In this document: positions 11,819 through 23,979 of the stretch, piece by piece
Position numbering within the stretch: the first letter of the stretch is position 1
How the letters are laid out: every line of letters starts with the position of its first letter
From: Ifrita kowaldi
Taxonomy: Eukaryota > Chordata > Aves > Passeriformes > Cinclosomatidae
NCBI GenBank assembly: GCA_013398055.1
Contig: VZRS01009500.1
Span: forward strand, 1 to 64,000
DNA length: 64,000 bases
Reading direction: 5' to 3'
The notes under the pieces: model-generated
The model's input: only the letters and a program-made list of their open reading frames with translations
Told to the model about the DNA's origin: nothing
Database searches by the model: none
Made by a program: the position numbers and the translations under genes

Positions 11819-14800
11819 GTGTGTAATGGTATGATAAGTTTGCTTCACTTTAAGTTTATGCAATCACAAAACCATAGTGGTAGTTTCAGGAGAAAATATT
11901 TGAAGGTCTTACAAGTTGTTGCCAGAATTTGATCATGTTAAGAGCCTACTTTTCCACAAGAAAAGTTTCTGAGACTCTATAATGACAGTGTGGTATCCTT
12001 CAACCCAAACCAGATTAAGTTACCTTTCTGAACCAGCTTAAACCATGTCTTCTTCACAGGGCTGCCTGCCTCCCTAACATAAAAAGCTGGCAGCTCTCAT
12101 TACACATTCACTATGGTTTCAGCCCTAGATGCTGAAGAGAAACTGCAATAAACTCACTACTAAAAAAAGTGGAAGAGAAAAAGGAGGAGTTTCCAAGTTA
12201 CACTTCCTCTGACAGCCTATTTCTCCTGCCTTGCTGGACTCAAAGCAGACCAGAGTACGGGGTATCGAGTGGGATGTGCTCTTCACACTCAGTGGGGTCT
12301 TTGCTTAAATACACACACAGACATGTGGATGCTGACATTAGACAGGCAGCCACCAGACGAGCTCCTTCAGTCATGAGGATGTATCTCATCTCTGGCACCG
12401 AAACAGCCAAATATACCCACTACAAGCAATTTAAAATATTAAAACTGACTTTTCCATTGTCACTTAGGAATCCGGGCAGAACTGAAAAAAAAATGGTAAC
12501 GCGGGTATACTGTAACTAAAGTAGACATTATCCATTCCATTTTCCATATGGAATAGCATAGCTCCTACAAGACCTTGCACATTGAAGCACTCTGGGGGAA
12601 AAAAGAACAGTTCATTTCTGTGGAGAGAAACTTGGGGCAGGCCTTTCCCACATGACAAACATGCTTCTGATCCCTGAAGTAACCAGTGCCAGATAACCAG
12701 CAGTTCCTCAGTGAAGAGACACTTTGGTATCATTAGAATCCTTCTACCTATCAGCAACTAATGACCAGTTAAAAGAAGATTTAAATACTTTCTCACTCTA
12801 TTAAAACCATTGATCACCTATTTCCATTAAAACTGACATTATAAAGTAGCATGTACCATGAAGATCCAGTAACAGCACAAGAATTTTAGAGCTTTCCATG
12901 ATCCTAATAAGCCATTTTGTTGTGCTAGATCTGATACCTAAACTGTCAATAGCTCACATCTGTAAAAGCCCCATTTCCTCTGTTATGCAACATAACGCAG
13001 AATGATCTAATAAAACCATATTACTACTAAATTTACAAATGAAACAGAACAAAAACCTCAATCCCAGAAAAATAAAAATTGTTTTTCCTTATCCCATCCT
13101 GAGACTTACAAAACATCACTTTTTTAACAAAAGGTATACTGCAACCACAACTATTTTTTAGCCTTGGATGCGTGCTATCAAAATGGAGATTATGCCTACT
13201 ATTTTAAATACAGATGCCTTACACTGGAACAAGGAGAAGAAGCAGACTGTGCTTATGATAAGGTTTCCACAGAAGTTAAAGGACAGCATGCAGCTCAGGG
13301 CAGGATTCCTACAGCACTGAAGTTCAAGGTTATCTAAACCCAAGAGATTGCTCAGACAAAATATACTTCCTTAAGGAAGGCCAAAAGGTGCAACCAGGGA
13401 AAAAAGAAAGAAAAGAATACCAAAAAATCAGTTCTCCCTGATTGAGAGATTTAAGATACTGTAAAAAAGTATCTTAATAATGCTATGCTTTTTCAATAAT
13501 GTGCTAAAATATCATTAAATATGATGCACACATTTATATAAGTAGTATGCACTTAAACACATACACCCAAAACGTAAAGATAAAAGCGTGAATATTCATG
13601 TAAATATCACAAAAGAAGCATCAATGCAAAATATAAGCAAAAGAGAATGATCCCACCATTCCTTTATGGCAAACCATATAGTAGCTTTACCACTAAGAAA
13701 AAGTTAAATTACTTCACATTTAGAAGCAGCCAGACAGGTCCATCCTGCCCTAATGATCATGAGGACACCATTCATTAAAGGAGTCCTTGTCTACATAACC
13801 CATTTCATTCCTTCCAATCCAACAGCACAAGCCAAGATGGCTCCCTGCATAGGTAAAGACCACCCAGGAGGGTGTACCATAAAACCACAGCAAAGCTGTA
13901 TGTAGAGCTCTCCTTGGGTGTATTTGATTTAGCAGAAAATAATGAACACCCTCTTTGTAAAAAACAGTTATATAAAAATCATCTTAACACATAGGCCTTA
14001 AATCTGGATATACAACATCCTTAAATTGGGAATATCTTTGTCAACGCTGCCTTAAATTAATTGTTTCTAAAAGGAAGTATACACCAGTTAAATGAATGTG
14101 TCTATTTTTTTTTTTAAGCCAAAAAAAACATTTAAAGGCTTTAGTGTGAGAGCATGATATTCTAATACATGGTATTGGCATTACAGGAGTCATTCGAAGT
14201 ATAAAAGGCAGTGTGGAAAAAAATATCAAGATACCTGTTGGGGAAGATGACAAATAGCATTAAAGGCTGGCACACTCAGCTGGAGATAAAGGGTATCTAC
14301 AGGTGAAAGGCTCAGACATCTCTTTTCTTCCCAATGTTAATTAATCTTCTACGTGCTTTGCACAGATTGGGTTTTAATGCCATTACTTCACAAGGAAAAA
14401 AATTCAACACAGCCAAGATATACTCTGAGATTATCTGAAGTCACAAAGCTGTATCTAAATCATATTGTTCCAACAGTTGCCTGTACTTTTTATTTAGTCT
14501 TCAGACATTTCTTGAGGACAAGACAAAATTGCAAAATTTGCACTGCGCTTTCTTCAGTGCTGCCACCAATGACAAGCAGGTTCAGAGATGAACTCCTATG
14601 TTCCACTGAAAATGCGACACAGGATAGTGTTGTTTTAACGAGAAAAGAAAAAAACAAACCAAAACAATCCAACCAAAAATAATTTAATTGAAAAATACAA
14701 CCAAACTTTGCCATGTGGCTTAAAACAATTCTTGCTTCAATATTTTTAGAAGATAATTAAGCTTAAATGAGAAAGAAAATGCATTATCAGATTTTGAAGA

Positions 14801-15898
14801 AATAATACAACATGTCAGCCCATGGTTTTAATTCTGATCTAGAGAAGTTGAATAATACGTGCTTTAAAATTCTAACTTTAAATATTGAAATATGCTGGTA
14901 ATTAAGAAGGCATACAACAGAGATGAAATATAACCTCAAAGACCAAATGAGAATTTATACTCTGAAGTCATTTCATCTGTTAATCACTCCAGCTATCTGT
15001 ACCAGAAGTACACTTGCTAAAATCATAAACTAATGGAGACCATTACAAAATTCCATCTGAAGAATATCCACAGAAAGAGCCAGGCAGATCTAGGAAAGCA
15101 GATTAATAGTCCCAAATGACTGAAAAATAACAGAGTCTTGTGCAACATTGAACATATTTCCCAATGCCATTTTCAAAACAATTTCCCACCTATTCTGGAA
15201 AGCATTACTAATGTTGAATTTTCTGGGACACACCCATAGCTATTCAACCAGCTTCTGTCCGGAATGTGAATTGTTCAACAGGTTCAAAAGATCCCACTCT
15301 GTAATACTCCTAAAAGCATTCATTCTTACAGCCATATGGCACTTTGGTTTTTTCAAGCACATTTTTACAAAGCACAACCACATCTCGTGAATTGGGATTT
15401 ATTAAATAAACTACAACAAAAGAAGTAATGAAGATTCGTACCCTGCAGAGCCAGCCTGAGCAATTCTGAATCACCAATGGTTCACTTTGGATTGTAGATG
15501 TAGCCCACATAAGGGGCCAATATGACTTGATCTCACCACAGACACTGGCGGTGTAGACTGAGAGACTGATTGTGACTGACAGCAACCATCCCTTGGCCCT
15601 TTCCCCTCTGCTCCTATTAACTCACCTATTTCTGCAAGTTTTCCTTTGCTAAGGAGAAGAAAAATCCATCAGCTCTGTAAAGGAGAGGATCTGTTTCTTT
15701 TTTGTCTTGAAAATTGCTGCTATCTTATTCCAGCTGGTTTTGTTCTTGGTCTGTTTAACTCTTAAAGGAAGCCCAGGTTTCCAGTTTTCTGAGATTTGGA
15801 TATACTATATATCTTTCTATCTCTATCCTTCTCTTCATTTATTGCTGTTTATCTTTAGACAACAAAATCGTCTTCATTCTTGCTTATTGCATATTAAA

Positions 15899-16035
15899 TG
15901 TTCAAAGCCAGACTGGATGGGGCTTTGAGCAACCTGATCTAGTGAAAGGTGTCCTTGTCCATGGCAGGGGTGAGTCTCTGTGTGTGTAATTAGATCTTTA
16001 AAGGCCCTTTCCAACCCAAACCCTTCTGTGTTTTC
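15899..16035 (+). mobile_element. CR1 LINE 3'-end fragment
   Basis: The sequence has the standard CR1 3' segment: GACTGGATGGGGCTTTGAGC, then AACCTGATCTAGTG, GTCCATGGCAGGGG and CCCTTTCCAACCCAAACCC, ending near TTCTGTG. A short stretch around 15973-15990 rich in TGTG replaces part of the consensus. The element is 5'-truncated, non-coding and antisense to PCCA. Confidence 0.93.
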
Positions 16036-16379
16036 ATTGTGATGATTTGCCACCAGTGTAGCTTTCCTTTGTCAGTTTAGATGATAAAACTAATACAAAA
16101 GAAGCTAAGCTATTCAAAATTATGTTTGTTATAAATTAACAGTATGCAAACCTCACCATCGTAAAAATCAAGATGCCGGTTTGGCTTAATAAAAAGGTGT
16201 ATGATTATTTCCCTCCTCCCCTATCAGCTAGGAGAAAATATTAAATTAAAACAGGATAAACTGTGCATGCAAACTAGTCTGTTGCCATCAAACAGCTGGG
16301 CTGCTCCAACAGTGACAAAGAGGTCACTGTGTGAAAATACACAGCGATTACAGCAATAAAGGAAACAGCTGATAGAGGT

Positions 16380-17790
16380 TAGGTGGTGGAAACAAGAGGG
16401 CAGCCACAACAGAAAGACAAGGTTGGAATGAAGACGAGCATGGGAGAAGCAGAGGAAGAGCCTGACAAAAGGCATGGGGCTGGGACATGGCTACAGGATG
16501 AGGGGGAAGGGAAGAGCCTTAGTACCAAAGTTGTCCAAGTCCTCCCATCCTTACACTGCATTTTCAGTTTCTTATAACTCAGATGGACTCTATTTAGGCT
16601 GAACAGCCACTCAGAAGTGATTTCACAGAGGGGAAATTTCAGAGAGAAATATGCAGCTATTTCTGACACAGAACAAGAGTACGTTTTTGGCCAGATTACT
16701 AAATTTTATTGACTTTTCTATGAAAGGCTGAAACATCTCCTTTATGACTGGAACAGAGGCTTGAAAATCTGCCTGGGAAGTGAAACAGTTGGAATGCACC
16801 TCCACCATTCTCCTACAAACTGCATAACTTTGGACAAGTTCTATGCATTTCAAAAGGCAAATCCTATCTATATCTGTAGGTCACCACACTTCACAGCCAC
16901 GGTTCCAGAAGATTCTTCCTGGTATTTAACATATACCAGCCCAGGGAGGAACACAGTCTCCTACTGAAATCGTGGGTTTGGATTGTAGAATACCAGGTCA
17001 AGCATAAAACTAGTAAGACTATCACCTCTGGAGTTTCAATGCTTACTCCTGCTAGGGTTGAGCAGCAAAGGAAGAAGAAGCGGCATAAACAACTCACAAG
17101 CGACAAAAACTGGACACTGAGGGCCCCATCACTGGAGAAACCAGACTGGGACAAAGATCAGATGTGTCAGGGAGGGAGGTGCAGAAAAGACAGAGAGGAA
17201 AATTTGGAGCAAGAAGTAAAGCGGGCAGGGGGAACTCACTGAGCAAGAAGACTAAAAATGGAGGAAGGAAATGGAAGTGGTAACAGAAACACGTGAAACC
17301 TATCTCAGAGAATGGAAGAGAGGGAAGCATGCACTGATTGTTCAGGAAGAAGGAGCTAGAAGTACAGAATAAGGCTAAAGAGAAAACTACCTAAAGAGTG
17401 AGAAAGTGATCTTGGAAACAGAGCTACCAAACAGATTGTATGGTAGAAGAAATGGGGTAAGCAAAACCAACAATGAGGCCCTGGAAAAAGAAAATAAGGA
17501 CCAATACATGGATGAAAGTCTGCAGGCCTGTGGAGCAGGGCACAGCTGTGTAGGAGAAGGTTCTATAGAAGAGAACCAAGACTAATCACTGATTGAAGTG
17601 GAAGTCCAAAGGGGAGACTCGCACTAGACCAGCCAATGAGCATGAACCAGACAACTGAGGAATGGAAACTAGGACTAATCAGAAGAATGAAACCAGAAGA
17701 AAGACAAACTCAAAAAAAGCAGGACTTGAAAAATGACACATTAGTAGCAGTGAGGAAAAAGACAAACACGCAGCAGGCACAGCTTTTGAA
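16380..17790. other. Purine-rich (plus strand) tract, about 1.4 kb
   Basis: The plus strand is conspicuously rich in A and G, with many GAAG, GGAAG and AGAAA words between about 16380 and 17790. The PCCA coding strand is correspondingly pyrimidine-rich. There is no simple repeat unit, no long conserved reading frame and no transposon end that I recognise. It may be an ancient decayed repeat or just compositional drift. Confidence 0.4.
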
Positions 17791-19804
17791 AGCATGATCA
17801 CCTTTTTAGGAATGGATTCTTCCCAGGAAGTAGCCAAATACCACTTGCTGATGGGAAGCAGGGAATAAAATTGTGTCTTTTCCTTTGTTTGCGTGCGTGC
17901 AATTTTTCGCTTTTGTTTTAGTTAACTGCCTTATCTCAACCCACGAGTTGTTTTCCATCTTATTCTCTCTGCCCTGAGCAGGTGAAGAGGGGGCGTGATA
18001 GGGCAGCTTTGTGAGTATCTCATGTCCAGCCAAGGTCAATCCACCACACTGGTACATACAACATGACTTGGAATAATTTTAGAATTATGGAGCTACAGGT
18101 CTATTTTGGTTTCCAGTTGATCTCAATTTATTGTATGTCCTTGAGATATGTAGATATTCTCTGGAACGTGAAATATTGGCAATAGATTATGACTACTTAA
18201 ATCTGATTCCTTTTTCTATTCTTGATAAGCCACAGACAGAGATGCATTATTGTTAATAATTTAGAATAATTTCCCTCCTCCTGCATTCCGAACAGCCTTG
18301 TTTTCTTTCTTAACCCTTTCAGTAACAGTACCTTTAGCCTGATCTCAAAAGGAAAAAGAGGCTAACAAAATGCACATTTATTTGCATGTCCCTCCTCTAA
18401 ATTCTCACCACACACTCAACTTCTGAACCCACTGACTGGTCAGTATTAACCAGACATATTAAAATCCCTTAAAGTTCATGAAAATGAAAAGCTGCACAGT
18501 GGACAAAATGAGTGCTTCCATTCAGCTCTTGGACAGATAAGAGCAATTTGGTTGTCATCCAGCAGCTGGACTGGCCAACCTGTGAGTGAATACACAGCAG
18601 ACCCAGTCTTGCTTTCTGGCAGGACTAATGGGGAATGTGAAGCCACTGTGGACAGAAGGAGGGTGGCATGGTGAGAGGCAAATAGAGGAAATGACTGGGT
18701 GAGGCCCAGGGCAGGAAGAGGTATTGCAGTAAGAGTGTCCCAGCAGACACAAAAGGAGTTACTGATGTGCACAAGTAACAGGGACCCAAGAGACAGCCCT
18801 GCAGACCAGCCAGTTCCACTAATGAGAGATTGCTTGCAGCCCACTACATCTCTTATCAACGTGTCCTAGGTGCCACCATCTGAGGCAGTAGGGCTGGACT
18901 GCCCTTCCTTTCACAGGGAAGATAATAGCAATGTCCAGTGGCAAAAGCAGCTCAGCTACACTCCTGGAAAGCAGAGCACTACCAGCCTGTTCCTGCAAAC
19001 TCCACTTGGTCTAAATGACATCATGACCACAAAGCAGCCAGTGCGGGACAGACACGGGCAGAGCATCTGTTACCTTGCCTTCCTTCCACTCATTTTCCTT
19101 AAAGATCAACCACAGCTGCATCCAAGTATCACACTCTGAATATTTAACACTGATCAGACACTTCCCACTGCAGCTTTAATGACATTCTTTATTGTAGAAG
19201 TTTCACAACATGGCACAAGGCACTGTTACACGGAGTTGCACATGCCAGCTCTAAACAAATTATTCCTACTAGTAGCAGTACAGCAGCATTAATGCAGCAC
19301 TGCCCAAACTGGGTTAGTCAGCACAGGCTCCTTTGTGTTGCAGTGAACTGAGCCATGTAAACACATCCTAAACAGGGAACAGAACACAATGTCTTGGGTG
19401 ACTACTGTGTATAAATAGCAAACACAACTGCTATCCATTCATGGGCCCGATCATTTGTACTCTAATCTTAATTTTCATCCTCCTACAAACCAGGTTCCAT
19501 GGTTTTATTAGAATATCCTGCTTGCATTCAAATCTTTGTTACAACAAGCTTAATAGCCAGCCGTACAGCTGTCCCACTAGTCTTGTATAGCAAGATGTAT
19601 TCCACAGATCCCCGACTGCCACCAACAGCCAACATGGACACCAAACGAACTCTCATGAACAAAGCTATGTTTTCTTAATAATAACAGTTGTATAAACATA
19701 AGGTCTTCTCAGTTAAAGGGAAACCAACATCAAAAAGCAGTAAAACACGGAACCCTAAACCCTTCTTTCTTTGAAGAAACACGTTTGAAGCGAGGTGTTT
19801 CCAG

Positions 19805-20014
19805 TTATGGGTGAATGAAATGAGAATTCAGCTGCAACAAACGGACATCCAGTCTATATGAAAGACTAATTAGATCCATCTGAGAAGCTGTGTCTAAAAC
19901 TGCTTCACGTATTTCAAAGGAAAGCTCTTCTAGTCTATCTTTTGAGAAGACTACATCAAAACATTTAGTCACAGCTGACGCACATCTATCCACTACAGGA
20001 GCAATATTTTTCAT
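19805..20014 (-). other. Orphan minus-strand ORF, possible terminal exon or retrocopy (unproven)
   Basis: The frame is open for 69 codons from an ATG at 20014 to a stop at 19805. It starts MKNIAPVVDRCASAVTK and contains a charged, helix-like stretch around FSKDRLEELSFEIREAVLD. It stays open four codons further upstream to a TAG that could also act as an AG acceptor, preceded by branch-point-like ACTTAA. On the same strand downstream, AATAAA signals lie at 19504-19509 and 19188-19193. I do not recognise the peptide and it is not PCCA. It could be a nested gene's last exon, a retrocopy fragment, an alternative PCCA end, or chance. Confidence 0.2.
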
Positions 20015-23000
20015 AAGCCATAAAAGCTACATTTAAGTAATGTTAATAGTCTGGTTTCCTTAAAAATTAAAGGAGGGGAAAAAAAGCTGCAAAGAAATTT
20101 AGAGCTAAGAAAGCAACTCAAAACAGCAACGACCTTATAGTTCCTCCTTATGCCAAAGCATCAAGAGATTCCAAAATAGAGTCTTATACTGAATATTAAA
20201 TGTGCTGAAATTTGCTCAGAGAACAGAATTAAAGATGAAGCAGCATCCAGGAGCTGCAGAGTTAACTACGGCTTTTGTGGCAATAAGCCAGGCTCTTAAC
20301 ACTACATTAGCATTCTTTTAAATGCAACTATTGTTTCTGCTGAACCAGCAGGAGGAGCTCACAACATTTTTTAATCTATTCATTCTACAAAATTTGGGAA
20401 GAGGGGTTGGGATGTTGTTGGAGGCGTTTCTGGGCACAGGAAGGAGTTGGGTTGGTGCTTTCTTTCCAGTTTTGTTGGATGAGAAATCAGTGGAAAGAAA
20501 AGCATCCAAGTAATGTTCATGTAAGCACTGCTTTTAGAAATTAGAAAATTATTATATGAATATTGTGGTGCAGGATGTCAAGCGTGTATGGCACACAAAT
20601 GAACTGAAGCAACACCCACAACCTCAAGGTGTTTTCAGTCCTACACCAAAAGACCGCAGGAAGACTGAAGGGTGACAGGACACATTAAATGCTGTATGCC
20701 AGAAGCATGACTTTCTGAAGTAGGAAGATGCTATGTTATTACTCTGTATTGTTAGAGAGTTTTAATTTATATTTCAGTTTACTGTTCACTGGAATTCCTG
20801 GAACCATTGGATCATTACCCATGGCAGAACATAGTCTCTATTTTCATACCACAGGAATTCATGCTATGAAGCCACCTGTATGGGTAAAACTATTCATTAG
20901 GTAATTTAGAATTAATCATTGAAAAAACCTAACTCCTCCTCTGCCTACTAAGAAATGTATTTTAAAGCAGTGAAATCTGACTCTAACACAAGGAAAATAC
21001 AAAAAAAATCCAAACTGACCATGCCTGCTTTTAAAATATTTTGCATTTTAGCATTTCAGACCTTTCAATGCATTTTGTTTTTAAAAATGTCTTGTAGGCT
21101 ACATACCAGTGCCAGACCGTATGCTACTGTGAGTTTTGTAGCAGAACTACAAATCTCCAAAAACTTTTATAAACAAGCTATTACACTGCCCTGACATAGA
21201 GGGAAGAGCATATTTAAAGCTACACAGTGAATACATTACTTTTCATGCCATTTTTAACTCCCAAGCTTGTAGGTATTTTCTCTATATGCTTATGGAGTAC
21301 TGTGTTAACAAACTAATCTGAGACACACAAACCCACTCCAACAATCTCTCTTTACAAAGCAAATATGTACCATCACATACTTACTGCTAAACTGGCATGG
21401 TATTTAAAAAAAACATACAATCCAGACACACTCTGCTTCTCTTCTGGCTTAGTACAAAAGCACACCTAATACAAGTACATACAAATATTATCTGAGTATA
21501 CTCAGTATTTGCCTCTATCTCATGTAAGGGATCCCAGCACTTAAACTTCCTGAGACATTCAATGCAGCAGAGCGCAATGGAAATGCATGCCAGAAACACT
21601 GAGTTCACAACAAGATACTGAGGCCAAGGCCACTTTCATTAAAAAAACACACTGTCAGCAGTCACAGAAACATAGCAATTAAAGCAGTTGCACACAGAGT
21701 CAAAACTCAAGGATCAGTGCTCTCCTCAGATGGAAAGATTCAAGTGCACAGTGCTTACCTCCCAGGAGCACCTGTTCCCACCCCAACAGGATAGGATGGG
21801 GCAACCTCTACACCTACAGTAAATCTGTCACTATAGAAAAAGGAATGCAGGATCTGTAAAGCCACGGAGTCTGCCAAGAAGCAGGAGCACTGCTACTACA
21901 GCCAGTGCTTTGCAAGGGTGGAAGCTGGGGGCTTTGCTCTCACCACAGCACTAGATTATGCACACTGCATTAAAGTGACATTATACAGAATACACAGGTC
22001 TTACAAACAGAAAATGCTCTGGATTTGAACCTGATTTAAGAGATTGAAAGTAGGTATACAACCTTTACAGTAATAGTTTTATACATATACAAGCTTTAGA
22101 ACTCTGTAACAGAATTTTGTTCACACAACTGTACGTGTACTGCAATGAAGAGTTTGTGTGCTATGCTGCAAGTAAAATGCAAACTATGTGGAAAAAGGCA
22201 GGAAAAGTTTACTGCTTACAGCTGAAAGGATTATCTAACTGATCTTGCCCCACCCACTTGTGCCTTTACACATGCACTTCCCTTTCATTCAAACTAATAC
22301 TGGACATGGGAACAACAATACATTTTATTTCAAATATATAACATATGTAACAATATATACTTAGAACTAGTCTAAGCAGAAAGTCTTCATCTACTGTTTC
22401 TAAGGATATATGTTAATTTGTAATTCAACTGGCTGCCCCTCTTATTGTTTAAGTTCCTACAGGTATTTGCTTTTCATCCCTATTAATACAGCACTCATAT
22501 TTCTTTCATATGACGAATTAGTTATTATGTGCCTGAAGTATACCAGAAATGTAGAATACTAGTAATAATAATTCTGGTATTTTATTGATTCTCTTAACAA
22601 GGTTATTAATTTTATAGTGATAGAGCTGGGCAATGTTATTCTTCTACACAGACTACTGGAAAGACAGAACTTAATATGCACTGAATTACTATCCCACTCC
22701 ATTCTCATTTGTGCTTAAGGAATTAAATGTGAACTAAGCCTGATTACAGCAACTTTCTGTATCATTGCTCTGATTTTCCATTATACTATTCCTTGTTACA
22801 CTTGATGCTTTCCATACTTCTATTTGATTTTTGGGTGGTATCTTTACCTAAGCATTTTTTACTCCCCCCAAAAGAGAATTTACAACACAATGAAAGTATT
22901 TCCTGAAGTAATTTTCAAATCAACTTACCCTTCAGACATGAAATTTACAGCAAATGAATACACCAAAGTTCTCCAAATTAAATGTTTATTATATTTGAAT

Positions 23001-23919
23001 GTGAAGTCAAAGCTTAACCCTAATTAGATAAACATGAATTCACTAACTACAGTAAAACATTCACATAACTATGCACCCACTCTATATTGATCATATAGGA
23101 TGTATTCAAATAACAATGACAGCAACGCCTTAGATTTTATTTTTATTCTGGCATTTTGTACTATGCAACAGGTTTTCTCTTGGAAATGTTAAGAGGTACA
23201 CAGACTGATTTTTCACCCACACAGGTATCTAATAAATTCTCTACTCCTCAAGAAAAAGACAGGGGAAAAATATTGGGTTTTTTCCTAAAAATTATTAAAA
23301 ACATTCATTCCTCACTGGACTGAACAAGCTTCAAAAATTTTTATAGAAATTTCATGTCTGTACTACATTTATCTGTTCTTAACTTTGGATTTTGGAAGTG
23401 ACCCAATGTTTTGTGAAAATGGTAGTCCATTCTAGTAACAAGCTGAATTAAGGAATTTATCTTTCTCTACTCCTCTTATTCAGCATTTGACCTATACAGG
23501 TCCCTCTGGAAATATATCAAATTTCCATTTGCCCAAAGTAACTTCTGAACTATTTCACCTTATGCTTAAAAAAAAAAATAAACAACTTCAATGATAAGAA
23601 GCTACTTTATAACTGAAAACATCTGGAAATTCTTCGACTAGTAAACTGAGGAGAAGATGAGGCTAAGTGGTCTGGGGAGGTATGCATTTACTAGAGAGAT
23701 GAAGAACCCTAAGAGGAAGGACTGTTTCCAAACATGAAAAAGGAGAATAACAGTTACTCACAGAGAAATCATGCAAACCATCAATAAAGAATTCTCAAGA
23801 CAGTACTCCTGTACTGTAGCAAGTAATCAGAAAACAGATTATGGCAAAAAGGTTTTCAATAATTAAGTTTATTCCATAGAATACAGTTACAAATCCTTCA
23901 CTGAACTAAAATTACGTTG

Positions 23920-23979
23920 GAAGGAGGGTTGGAACTAAATGACCTTTAAGATCCCTTCCAACTCAAACCACCCTATGAA
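23920..23979 (+). mobile_element. CR1 LINE 3'-terminal fragment
   Basis: This short remnant of the CR1 3' end contains GAGGGTTGGAACTAAATGACC and CCCTTCCAACTCAAACCACC, ending CCTATGAAT. It is antisense to PCCA. No upstream part is recognisable. Confidence 0.88.

Noticed and set aside
13730..13900. Stretch with words such as CCTTCCAATCCAACAG suggesting a CR1 remnant
   Set aside because: The order and spacing of words do not follow the CR1 consensus in either orientation.
18476..18859. Minus-strand open frame of 127 codons with several overlapping shorter frames
   Set aside because: Overlapping frames are open in several phases, which points to stop-poor composition rather than coding. The peptide resembles nothing I know.
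19075..19140. Possible minus-strand exon end at a GTAACA site near 19075
   Set aside because: The peptide read-out does not match PCCA and no acceptor with a consistent phase was found.
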